A stretch of 64,000 nucleotides of DNA from Amycolatopsis rubida. Lineage in GTDB: Bacteria; Actinomycetota; Actinomycetes; Mycobacteriales; Pseudonocardiaceae. A program made the position numbers and the translations under genes. The notes beneath the pieces are model-generated. The model was given only the letters and a program-made list of their open reading frames with translations, was not told the DNA's origin and searched no databases. Where the stretch lies: NCBI RefSeq assembly GCF_900115345.1, contig NZ_FOWC01000001.1, positions 1,426,001-1,490,000 on the forward strand, written 5' to 3'. Below, one piece after another: positions 27,503 through 34,340 of the stretch (within the stretch, counting starts at the first letter, position 1; each line of letters begins with the position of its first letter).

Positions 27503-27751
27503 TCAGCTGGCCAGCATCAGGACGCCGACCGCAGCGGCGACCACCGCCACGACGATCCAGGTCACCAAGCCGGGCAGCACGGTCAGCGTGAGCACCGCCA
27601 CCACGATCAGCCCGGTGAGGGTGACCGCGCCCGCGATCGCCACCTGGCCCGAATCGTTCACCCGGTCCCGCGTTTTGGCCATCACGGCCAGCGCGAGCGG
27701 CACCCCGGCCACGGCGAGCAGCACGGTCGCGACGATCCGCCAGGTCTCCAC
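27503..27751 (-). CDS. small membrane protein, 82 residues
   Basis: Three hydrophobic stretches (about 5-23, 37-60 and 62-81) separated by a single polar loop, KTRDRVNDSGQ. Almost entirely Val/Leu/Ala; no family recognised. GTG 27751 has TAGCGT 6 nt upstream. The stop is 10 bases before the promoter box of the ATPase operon, in the same direction, so readthrough into it is possible. Confidence 0.6.
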   Translation of the reverse strand: METWRIVATVLLAVAGVPLALAVMAKTRDRVNDSGQVAIAGAVTLTGLIVVAVLTLTVLPGLVTWIVVAVVAAAVGVLMLAS

Positions 27752-27757
27752 GCGCCC

Positions 27758-27763
27758 ACGCTA
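27758..27763 (-). promoter_or_regulatory. -10 box TAGCGT of the 82-residue membrane protein gene
   Basis: Six nt before GTG 27751, directly beside palindrome 27769-27814. Confidence 0.4.
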
Positions 27764-27768
27764 GCGAC

Positions 27769-27814
27769 CTCGTGAGTGGCGATCACGGCGAGAACCGTGA
27801 TCGCCGTTCACGAG
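27769..27814. repeat. palindrome family A, copy 3
   Basis: CTCGTGAGTGGCGATCACGG and CCGTGATCGCCGTTCACGAG. Unlike copies 1 and 2 it sits between divergent genes, so it cannot simply be a terminator for both. Confidence 0.75.
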
Positions 27815-27926
27815 AGCGACGATCGGATGTGAACTGCCCCACACTCACCCGGCCCAGCCAGGTGCTCCCCTGGACGGGTGACGGGCTTTCGGCGGCCGCA
27901 GTCCGGAGGGGCCTTGCCCGCTTGGT

Positions 27927-27932
27927 TACGCT
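27927..27932 (+). promoter_or_regulatory. -10 box TACGCT of the DUF4177 gene
   Basis: Eight nt before ATG 27941, no ribosome site. Confidence 0.35.
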
Positions 27933-27940
27933 CCCGAGTC

Positions 27941-28102
27941 ATGAGTGCGACCACATGGGAGTACGCCACCGTCCCGCTGCTGATCCACGCCACGAAGCAG
28001 ATTCTCGACCAGTGGGGCGAGGACGGCTGGGAGCTGGTGACCGTGCTGCCCAACCCGAGCGGCGAACAGCACGTCGCGTACCTGAAGCGGCCGAAGAGCT
28101 GA
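27941..28102 (+). CDS. DUF4177-type small protein
   Basis: 53 residues: MSATTWEYATVPLLIHATKQ, then LDQWGEDGWELVTV and a final strand GEQHVAYLKRP. The W-E-Y, G-E-x-G-W-E-L and C-terminal strand pattern is that of DUF4177, a small beta-alpha-beta protein of unknown role. A homologue of the same size sits beside the RidA gene in mycobacteria (Rv3678A). ATG 27941 is 10 bases from ridA at its other end, so it heads an operon. A longer in-frame start (27878) would add 21 unrelated residues. Confidence 0.8.
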   Translation: MSATTWEYATVPLLIHATKQILDQWGEDGWELVTVLPNPSGEQHVAYLKRPKS

Positions 28103-28112
28103 GGGGGCGGCG

Positions 28113-28568
28113 TTGACCTGGAGTGACCGGCTCGCCGAGCTCGGCATCGAACTGCCCGGAGTCGCCGCACCGCTGGCCGCGTACGTGCCCGCCGTGCGCT
28201 CCGGCTCGCACGTCTACACCTCCGGCCAGCTGCCGTTCGTTGACGGCGCGCTCGCCGCGACCGGCAAGGTCGGCGGCGAGGTCAGCCCGGAGGAGGCCAA
28301 GGGCCACGCCCGCACAGCGGCGCTGAACGCGCTCGCCGCGGTGCACGCCCTCGTCGGCATTGACTCTGTTGTCCGGATTGTCAAGGTGGTCGGTTTCGTC
28401 GCCTCCGCGGAGGGCTTCACCGGCCAGCCCGCGGTCGTGAACGGGGCGTCCGAGCTGCTCGGCGAGATCTTCGGCGACGCCGGGGTGCACGCGCGGTCGG
28501 CCGTCGGCGTCGCGGAGCTTCCGATCGCTTCGCCGGTGGAAGTCGAACTGATCGTGGAGGTGCGGTGA
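28113..28568 (+). CDS. RidA/YjgF-family protein
   Basis: 151 residues. RidA proteins hydrolyse reactive 2-imino/enamino acids released by PLP enzymes. Seen: YTSGQLPFVDGALAATGKVG (about 34-53), a helix EEAKGHARTAALNALAAVHA, and the C-terminal HARSAVGVAELPIASPVEVE, where classical RidA has the catalytic Arg in ARSAV; this Arg is present. The subgroup with the N-terminal LAELGIELP extension corresponds to Rv3678c. The start codon is TTG (28113) with GAGGGG upstream. The stop overlaps the next gene (TGATG), so these small genes form an operon. Confidence 0.88.
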   Translation: MTWSDRLAELGIELPGVAAPLAAYVPAVRSGSHVYTSGQLPFVDGALAATGKVGGEVSPEEAKGHARTAALNALAAVHALVGIDSVVRIVKVVGFVASAEGFTGQPAVVNGASELLGEIFGDAGVHARSAVGVAELPIASPVEVELIVEVR

Positions 28569-29197
28569 TGGACCCCGACATCGAACAGTCCTTGCACGAA
28601 CTGCTGCTGCGGCTCGCCGGCCGCACGCCGGACCAGCTGTTGTGGCGGTTCCGCGACTGGCTCGGCGAAGGCGCGATGGGGACGCTCGCGCGGACCCTGC
28701 CGCGGTCTTTGCTCAAGCACAGGATCGATTTGGACCAGTCGGAGTACCGCCTGCTCGTGGCCGGTCTGATCCCGCACGGTGCTGACTGGCACCAGGTGAG
28801 TTCGACCCTGGGGGTAGACGACGTCACCGAGACCAGGTACACATTCACGCAGAGTGCGCCCGAATGGGTGAACTCCGTCGACTCTGTGTCCGTCTTGCTT
28901 CACGCGACGTTGCGTGGACGCGCGGATGTGGGGGAAGTACGGCAGAGCTGGCGGCGCCTCGGCACCGCCGGCGAGAGCGGGGCGAAGCGAGTCCTGCTGG
29001 TGACGGCGACCGCGGGACAGCCCCGGCTCACCGGTGAACTGCAGCGGGTGCTGCGGGTCATGGGGGACGAGGAGCCCAGCGTCGAGGTCATCCCGCCGCG
29101 CTTCGACCTTCCCGGGTACCACCGGGCCGCGCTCGCCGAGTCCGAGCTGGTCTGCGTAGGCGCCGCGGGCGCCGGTCATCGACTTGTCGCCGCTTAA
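28568..29197 (+). CDS. unknown protein, paralogous to the next gene at its N-terminus
   Basis: 209 residues from ATG 28568, which overlaps the ridA stop by one base and has GGAGGT nine bases upstream. The N-terminal helix ELLLRLAGRTPDQLLWRFRD, followed by LPRSLLKHRIDLDQSEYRLL, aligns in pattern with the start of the protein at 29236 (NLLLALAGRIDDSALTEARE, then TGTLIAGRIAVSEAEQRELA). The C-terminal half (SGAKRVLLVTATAGQPRLTG, then VEVIPPRFDLPGYHRAAL) looks like an alpha/beta domain. No known motif; apparently a two-domain protein specific to this lineage. Confidence 0.7.
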   Translation: MDPDIEQSLHELLLRLAGRTPDQLLWRFRDWLGEGAMGTLARTLPRSLLKHRIDLDQSEYRLLVAGLIPHGADWHQVSSTLGVDDVTETRYTFTQSAPEWVNSVDSVSVLLHATLRGRADVGEVRQSWRRLGTAGESGAKRVLLVTATAGQPRLTGELQRVLRVMGDEEPSVEVIPPRFDLPGYHRAALAESELVCVGAAGAGHRLVAA

Positions 29198-29235
29198 CGC
29201 TCGTTGCCGCCAGGCGAGCTGGGAGGAGCAGAGCC

Positions 29236-30420
29236 ATGGTGGAGGTTCACGACGGCCCGATGGACGGGTTCTCGGTGCCCCTGCGCCTGCATAACTTGTT
29301 GCTGGCCCTGGCGGGCCGCATCGACGACAGCGCGCTCACCGAAGCGCGGGAACTGATCGCCCGGGCTCACATCGACGAGGCGGTGGAACTCACCACCGGC
29401 ACGTTGATCGCGGGCCGGATCGCGGTGAGCGAAGCCGAACAGCGCGAGCTGGCGCTGGTGCTCGAGATGAGCCGGTCGGACGCGACGCTCGCGAACGACC
29501 TGCTGGTCACCGACCACGAGCCGATGCACACGCACCGGTTCACCGGCGACAACCAGCCCGAGTTCGGTCTCGCCGAGGCGCTCGACCGGACCTTGCAGGT
29601 GCTGCCCGACGTGCGTTCCGTGCACGCGGTGTGGCGCAACACCCCGGCGGGCAGCGTGCCGGGCGCGCTGCCGCAGCGGGTAGTGCTGGTCGAACTCGGT
29701 CCCGAGGGCAACCCTCCCGCGGTCGCGTTCCGCGTCGACACCGCGCTGCGCCGGGCGGGCATCCGCTCGGTCGTCGAGGTGAGCGGTCCGGGAATTCCGC
29801 AGTCGGATTACCACCAGGCCGCGGGTGCCGTCGCGAGCCCGGTGTGGGTCACCGGCAGCACGCATTCGGCCCCGGACTACCGGCCGGAACCGACGCCGCA
29901 GCGCAGCGCCCCGGCGCCCGCTTCGGCTCCGGTTCCCGAGCCGGTCTCGGAAGCGCCGAGCCGGCACGGGCACCGCCAGCCCGAACCGGAACCGGTTGCC
30001 GCCGAGCCGGTGGTGCCGGTCGCGCCCGTGGTGCCGATCGTGCAGGCCGTGCCCGCACAGCCGATCTCGACGCCGGAGCCGGTGGCCGAGCCCGCCGCGT
30101 CTTCGGAGCGGCCGAGGACGGCCGGATCGGAGTCGCGTGCCGAGCGCACGTCGGACCTGACTCCGTCCGAGGTGGCGCAGCTGCGGCGCGCGCTGGCCGA
30201 GGACCCGGAGAAGGGCCGCGAGATCGCCGCGGGCAAGCCGAGCATGCACGAGGTGGTCGAGCTGCCCGCGCTGGATCTGGACGATCCGAGCCTGTCCGAA
30301 CGCGACCGTGCGCTGCTGCGCGAGTTGCACGAGGAACTGGCTGAACGCGAGCGTGCCGAGGCGGCCCGGTTGCGGCTCAACGGCGCGTCCCGTTCCGGCG
30401 GGGACCAGCACTGGTCCTGA
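29236..30420 (+). CDS. unknown protein with a proline-rich linker
   Basis: 394 residues. The N-terminal domain (about 1-205) contains the LLLALAGR helix shared with the preceding gene, and an alpha/beta part (VVLVELGPEGNPPAVAFRVD, then VVEVSGPGIPQSDYHQAAGA) similar in layout to the C-terminal half of that protein. A 100-residue Pro/Glu/Ala linker follows (about 215-310, for example VPVAPVVPIVQAVPAQP), then a conserved-looking helical tail (DLTPSEVAQLRRALAEDPEK and LSERDRALLRELHEELAERE). GGGAGGAG precedes ATG 29236. The linker suggests a scaffold or regulator that reaches a partner. Function not known. Confidence 0.7.
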   Translation: MVEVHDGPMDGFSVPLRLHNLLLALAGRIDDSALTEARELIARAHIDEAVELTTGTLIAGRIAVSEAEQRELALVLEMSRSDATLANDLLVTDHEPMHTHRFTGDNQPEFGLAEALDRTLQVLPDVRSVHAVWRNTPAGSVPGALPQRVVLVELGPEGNPPAVAFRVDTALRRAGIRSVVEVSGPGIPQSDYHQAAGAVASPVWVTGSTHSAPDYRPEPTPQRSAPAPASAPVPEPVSEAPSRHGHRQPEPEPVAAEPVVPVAPVVPIVQAVPAQPISTPEPVAEPAASSERPRTAGSESRAERTSDLTPSEVAQLRRALAEDPEKGREIAAGKPSMHEVVELPALDLDDPSLSERDRALLRELHEELAERERAEAARLRLNGASRSGGDQHWS

Positions 30421-30432
30421 GCCCCTGTTGTT

Positions 30433-30483
30433 CCGTGGAGGGCTCCTTGCGGGAAGAAGATTCCCGCAAGGAGCCCTCCACGG
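30433..30483. repeat. palindrome family B, 23-bp perfect arms
   Basis: CCGTGGAGGGCTCCTTGCGG (plus GAA) and its exact complement around a 5-nt loop, GAAGA. It begins 13 bases after a stop codon, in terminator position. Confidence 0.85.
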
Positions 30484-30578
30484 CTTTCGGGCGACCGGAC
30501 GCGGGACGGCGGTTTTGGGCTGCCCCGGGACTGTCGCGAGGTGACACAAGTAATCCGCGACGCGTACGGATTGCGAGG

Positions 30579-30584
30579 TATGTT
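30579..30584 (+). promoter_or_regulatory. -10 box TATGTT of the NUDIX-MBL-mycoredoxin operon
   Basis: Six nt before GTG 30591. Confidence 0.45.
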
Positions 30585-30590
30585 GCCCGG

Positions 30591-31415
30591 GTGGAACGGC
30601 CGCGTGAATTCGTTTTCGACATCCCCGCCCGTCCCGGCATCGCGATCCGGGACAACGCGGATGGCCCGCCGGCGACCCCGAAGGACGCCGCCACGGTGAT
30701 CCTGCTGCGGGACGTTTCCGACGGCGTGGAGGTCTTCCTCCAGCACCGCGTCATGGGCATGGCGTTCGCCGGCGGGATGACGGTGTTCCCTGGCGGCGGG
30801 GTCGATCCGCGCGACGCCGACGCCTCCGTGGCGTGGGCCGGGCCGCCGCCGTCGTGGTGGGCCGAGCAGTTCACCTGCGACGAAAGCCTCGCCCGCGCGC
30901 TCGTTTGTGCCGCTGTTCGGGAGACGTTCGAGGAGTCCGGCGTACTGCTGGCTGGGACCGAAGACTCGGTGGTCGCCGACGTCGCGCCGTACCACGAAGC
31001 GCGGAAAGCCTTGGAATCACGGGAAATCTCGCTCGCTGGTTTCCTGGCTGATGCGGGCCTTACGTTGCGCGCGGACCTGCTCCACCCGTACTCGCACTGG
31101 GTCACGCCGCCGCAGGAACAGCGTCGGTACGACACCCGCTTCTTCGTCGCGAAGCTCCCTGAAGGCCAGCGCGCGGACGGCGCGACCTCAGAAGCCGCCG
31201 CCGCCGGTTGGCAACCGCCCGCCGAGGCAGTCGCGGACGCGCGCGAAGGTCGTCGCACGCTGATGCCGCCGACCTGGCTGACCCTCGTCGAACTCGCCGA
31301 GTTTTCCAAGGCTGACGCGGTGCTCGCCGAGCCGCGCGAGATCGTGAAGACCGTGCCGACCCTGGTCCGGGACGGCGAGAACATCCGCGTTGTCCTCGAT
31401 ACTTCGGAGTCCTGA
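30591..31415 (+). CDS. NUDIX hydrolase, NUDT19-like with an insertion
   Basis: 274 residues. The NUDIX box is split: GGMTVFPGGGVDPRDADAS, then about 25 residues with Trp-rich SWWAEQF, then ALVCAAVRETFEESGVLL, giving the R-E-x-x-E-E-S-G catalytic core. A long insertion before the core is typical of the NUDT19 group, some of which hydrolyse acyl-CoA. GTG 30591 is chosen for its TATGTT box; the open frame to 30435 runs through a palindrome. It is the first gene of an operon in which the next start directly abuts its stop. Substrate unknown. Confidence 0.85.
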   Translation: MERPREFVFDIPARPGIAIRDNADGPPATPKDAATVILLRDVSDGVEVFLQHRVMGMAFAGGMTVFPGGGVDPRDADASVAWAGPPPSWWAEQFTCDESLARALVCAAVRETFEESGVLLAGTEDSVVADVAPYHEARKALESREISLAGFLADAGLTLRADLLHPYSHWVTPPQEQRRYDTRFFVAKLPEGQRADGATSEAAAAGWQPPAEAVADAREGRRTLMPPTWLTLVELAEFSKADAVLAEPREIVKTVPTLVRDGENIRVVLDTSES

Positions 31416-32192
31416 GTGACCGCTCCCGCTTACGGCGTGCTGCGCCGTGTTTCCGAAACCGCGTCGGTGCTGCTGGAGAACAATCCTTCGACGATGACGC
31501 TGGAGGGCACCAACACCTGGGTGCTGCGCGGTGGTGACGCCGCTGCCGCCGTGGTCGTCGACCCCGGCTACCACGATCTGGAGCACTTGGAAAAACTCGC
31601 CGCCGTCGGCCCGGTCGAGCTCATCCTGCTGACCCATCACCACCCGGATCACGCCGAAGGCGCACCCTGGTTCGCTTCGAAAACGGGCGCGCCGGTGCGA
31701 GCCTTCGACGCTTCCCTCTGCATCGACGCGCCTGCGTTCGCCGACGGAGACTCCTTCGCCGCGGGCGGACTGGACTTCAGTGTCCTGCACACTCCCGGCC
31801 ACACCGACGATTCGGTGTCGCTACTGGTCGGAGGCCAGATCCTGACCGGAGACACGATCCTCGGCCGAGGCACGACGGTCCTGCACGACCTGGGCGACTA
31901 CCTGCGCTCACTGCGCAAACTGATCGCACTCCCGGACGGCACCCCAGGCCTGCCCGGCCACGGCCCGGAGCTGCCGGATCTGCCCGCGACCGCACGAGAG
32001 TATTTGGCGCACCGGGAACAGCGCCTGGATCAGGTGCGTTCCGCCTTGCGAACGCTCGGCGAAGACGCGACGCCGCGGCAAGTGGTCGAGGTGGTCTACG
32101 CCGACGTCGACCGCGCGCTGTGGGCACCGGCCGAGGCGAGCGTGCGCGCACAACTGGAGTATCTACGGTCGTCTTCGGAGGACGGACAATGA
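31416..32192 (+). CDS. metallo-beta-lactamase-fold hydrolase
   Basis: 258 residues. Zinc motif LLTHHHPDHAEGAPWF (H-x-H-x-D-H), then HTPGHTDDSVSLLV, LTGDTILGRGTTVL and GLPGHGPELPD supply the remaining ligands, arranged like LACTB2/glyoxalase II relatives. The N-terminal NPSTMTLEGTNTWVLRGGD is typical of the LACTB2-like group, some of which are ribonucleases. It corresponds to Rv3677c. The GTG start follows the previous TGA with no gap, and the stop overlaps the next gene (ATGA), so all three are co-translated. Confidence 0.88.
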   Translation: MTAPAYGVLRRVSETASVLLENNPSTMTLEGTNTWVLRGGDAAAAVVVDPGYHDLEHLEKLAAVGPVELILLTHHHPDHAEGAPWFASKTGAPVRAFDASLCIDAPAFADGDSFAAGGLDFSVLHTPGHTDDSVSLLVGGQILTGDTILGRGTTVLHDLGDYLRSLRKLIALPDGTPGLPGHGPELPDLPATAREYLAHREQRLDQVRSALRTLGEDATPRQVVEVVYADVDRALWAPAEASVRAQLEYLRSSSEDGQ

Positions 32193-32443
32193 GCAACGTC
32201 GAGGTCGAGTTCTACTGGCGCCCAGGCTGCGGCTTCTGCTCGGCCCTGCGCCGGCCACTGCTGGAAAGCGGTTTGCCGGTCCGGGAAATCAACATCTGGG
32301 AGGAACCGGGCGCGGCCGAACGAGTGCGCGAGGTGGCGAACGGCAACGAGACGGTGCCCACGGTGATTGTGGGGTCGACCGCACTGGTGAACCCGACGTT
32401 CGACGAGGTCAAGGCCGCGGTGGCCGCGGAGACGGCTGCCTGA
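32189..32443 (+). CDS. mycoredoxin-like glutaredoxin
   Basis: 84-residue thioredoxin-fold protein: VEFYWRPGCGFCSALRRPLL with a CGFC active site (mycoredoxin-1 of mycobacteria has CGYC), then the cis-Pro loop ETVPTVIVGSTALVNPT. Mycoredoxins reduce mycothiol mixed disulfides in actinobacteria. ATG 32189 overlaps the upstream stop by four bases. Its place at the end of a NUDIX / metallo-beta-lactamase operon links thiol redox repair with those hydrolases; the exact connection is unknown. Confidence 0.88.
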   Translation: MSNVEVEFYWRPGCGFCSALRRPLLESGLPVREINIWEEPGAAERVREVANGNETVPTVIVGSTALVNPTFDEVKAAVAAETAA

Positions 32444-32786
32444 AGGCTGTTCCGAGCCTTCCCCGGGACGTGCCGCGACGCATCGCGCAGGCCCCGGTGG
32501 ATCTTCGGATGGAGGGCGGCAGCCAATCCATCACCGCGCAGTTGTGCTGCCTTCCCGGCAACAGCAGCCAGAACCGCCGCGAACCGACAACGGCACGCCC
32601 CTGCCGTGTTGACTCCGCCGCAGGCCGCTCAGCCCCGTTCAGACCCCTTCGGCCTCCGGCACGACTCCGCTCGGCTCCGCGCCGGGTGCACGGCCTGGAA
32701 CAGCCCAGAAAGCCCGCGGCGGAGCGTGCCAACCTTCGGCACGCTCCGCGTGCGAGAGCGCCGCGTCGCCTAGCCCCGCGGCGCTC
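32444..32786. other. spacer after the mycoredoxin gene, no gene recognised
   Basis: Open frames on both strands overlap and have low-complexity Arg/Ala/Pro products. The stretch 32500-32600 is not obviously repetitive within the window. It passes into the tandem repeat that starts at 32787. Confidence 0.4.
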
Positions 32787-33030
32787 CGGCGAGCCCAGGT
32801 CGGCTTAGCTCCGGCTTGGTGCTGTGCGGCTGAGCCGTGCCGCGTCGTGGAAGTCTGGCTTCGTCCCGGCGAGCCCGAGTCGGCATAGCTCTGGCTTGGT
32901 GCTGTGCGGCTGAGCTGTGCCGTGCCGTGTCGTGTCGTGGAAGTCTGGCTTCGTCCCGGCGAGCCCAAGACGGCTCAGCCCCGGCTCGGCACCGCGCACC
33001 CGAGCCGTGCCTACCCCGGCTCGCACCGCG
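32787..33030. repeat. tandem repeat array of 80-90-bp units
   Basis: Units begin CGGCGAGCCC at 32787, 32867 and 32957 (periods 80 and 90). Units 1 and 2 share CTTGGTGCTGTGCGGCTGAG and GTCGTGGAAGTCTGGCTTCG. Unit 2 has an extra GCCGTGTCGT. Unit 3 is partial and diverged. The minus strand reads RLGLAGTKPDFHD twice, but no plausible gene contains it. Confidence 0.75.
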
Positions 33031-33078
33031 TCCGGCGCGAACCAGCCGTCAGGCCGGAGCCAAGTCAGTGTTCGCCGG

Positions 33079-34152
33079 TTACCGGGGCAACATCGGCATC
33101 AAGTAGTACTTCAATGCCACCTCCCGTCCGTCCTCGTCGGCCGGAGTCAGGACGCACGCTCGCAACCCTGGCTGGATTGCCAGCCGGATGCGTTCTCCGC
33201 TGAACGGGGCGAGGGCGTCCAGCAGGTACCGGGCCTGGAAGGACGGCGACGTCCGGCCGCCGCAAACGTTTGCCTTCAGGTGTTCTTCCGCCTCGCCGGT
33301 GTCTTGTCGTGCGCTTGCCAGGCGGAGGTGTGCGTCGCCGACTTCCAGGGTCAGGACTCGGCGGTCCTCGGAGTAGACGCCGACTCGGCGGATGGCTGCG
33401 GCCAGTTCGTCGGCGCCTACCTCGACTTCCGTGTCGACCGCGTCGGACGGGATGGAGTCCGCGGACAGGAAACCCGCGTCCAGGACCGCTGTGGTGACGG
33501 TGCCTCCTCGCCAGCTCAGCGCGAAGTGGCTGGGGTCGGCGTGCAGCCCCATGGCACCGGCGCTGTGGCGGGCGGCTTCGGTCAGCAGGGTGGCGGGGAC
33601 CAGGACGTCGATGGGGTCCCGGACCTCTTGCAGCGGCAGGCGGGCTACGGCCATCCGGTAGCGGTCCGAAGCGGTCAGGCACAGTTCGTCGCCGATTGAC
33701 TGCACTCGTACGCCGGTGAAGACCGGGAGCGGGTCGTCCTTGGCGGCGGTGCCCGCGACGGTGCGCAAAGCCGCAGCGAGGGCTGTGCCGTCAACTTTGG
33801 ACAGCAGGGGTGGTGGTTCCGGAACGTGGAGCAGGTCGTGGTCCAGCACGGGCAGGGCGAAGCGGGCACTGTCCGTTCGGATCGCGAGGCGGGTTCCTTC
33901 GACTGCCAACCGGACCTGGTCGACATCCAGCATGCGGACTGTCTCGGCGAACGGCGCGGCTGGTACTACGACTTCGCCGTCGAGATGGGTGGTCGCTGGG
34001 CAGGACAGCTGGACGGCCAGGTCGCGGTCGTTGCCGGACACGACGAGGCCCTCAGCGTTCGTCCGCAAGCGCAGGCGGGTTTGCCTCGACAGGAGCCGGG
34101 CCGCGGCGGTCGCGACCGCCGCCAGCGGCCGCACGAAGGATGTGAGATCCAT
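33079..34152 (-). CDS. DNA polymerase III beta sliding clamp paralog
   Basis: 357-residue DnaN-like clamp. Three clamp repeats are apparent. Family marks include LTASDRYRMAVARLPL (central TDRYRLA-type motif), VLVPATLLTEAARH, and the C-terminal YYLMPMLPR matching the YLLMP(V/M)R ending that lines the partner-peptide pocket. It is about 20-40 residues shorter than the usual actinobacterial DnaN, and no dnaA, recF or gyrB is nearby, so it is not the housekeeping copy. Extra clamps are known as self-resistance factors to clamp-binding peptides such as griselimycin (GriR). ATG 34152 has TACTTT 7 nt upstream; in-frame TTG 34182 is less likely. Shares orientation with the MFS gene upstream. Confidence 0.88.
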   Translation of the reverse strand: MDLTSFVRPLAAVATAAARLLSRQTRLRLRTNAEGLVVSGNDRDLAVQLSCPATTHLDGEVVVPAAPFAETVRMLDVDQVRLAVEGTRLAIRTDSARFALPVLDHDLLHVPEPPPLLSKVDGTALAAALRTVAGTAAKDDPLPVFTGVRVQSIGDELCLTASDRYRMAVARLPLQEVRDPIDVLVPATLLTEAARHSAGAMGLHADPSHFALSWRGGTVTTAVLDAGFLSADSIPSDAVDTEVEVGADELAAAIRRVGVYSEDRRVLTLEVGDAHLRLASARQDTGEAEEHLKANVCGGRTSPSFQARYLLDALAPFSGERIRLAIQPGLRACVLTPADEDGREVALKYYLMPMLPR

Positions 34153-34159
34153 GCCACGC

Positions 34160-34165
34160 AAAGTA
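34160..34165 (-). promoter_or_regulatory. -10 box TACTTT of the sliding-clamp paralog
   Basis: Seven nt before ATG 34152; the clamp gene can be expressed separately from the MFS gene. Confidence 0.4.
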
Positions 34166-34340
34166 GCGGCGAGCACCGACAAAAACGGCGACCAACGTAG
34201 TTGAGCTGTGGAAACGCATCCTCAACCGCTGGTGAAGGGGACACGGACGGTGCCTGTCGGCGGGCAAAGAGGCCCGGACAGCTTCGGAAACAGCTACCCG
34301 GCAGCGCTGCCGAGCGAAGCGGCACCAGCTGCGGGAAGGG

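Noticed and set aside
32520..32590. Resemblance to the SRP RNA motif (CCGGGAAGGCAGCA on the minus strand)
   Set aside because: The conserved GGTCAGG...GGAAGNAGCAGCC core and flanking stem are not there; a chance match.
32787..33030. CRISPR-like array
   Set aside because: Units are 80-90 bp with no short identical repeat/unique spacer alternation and no cas genes.
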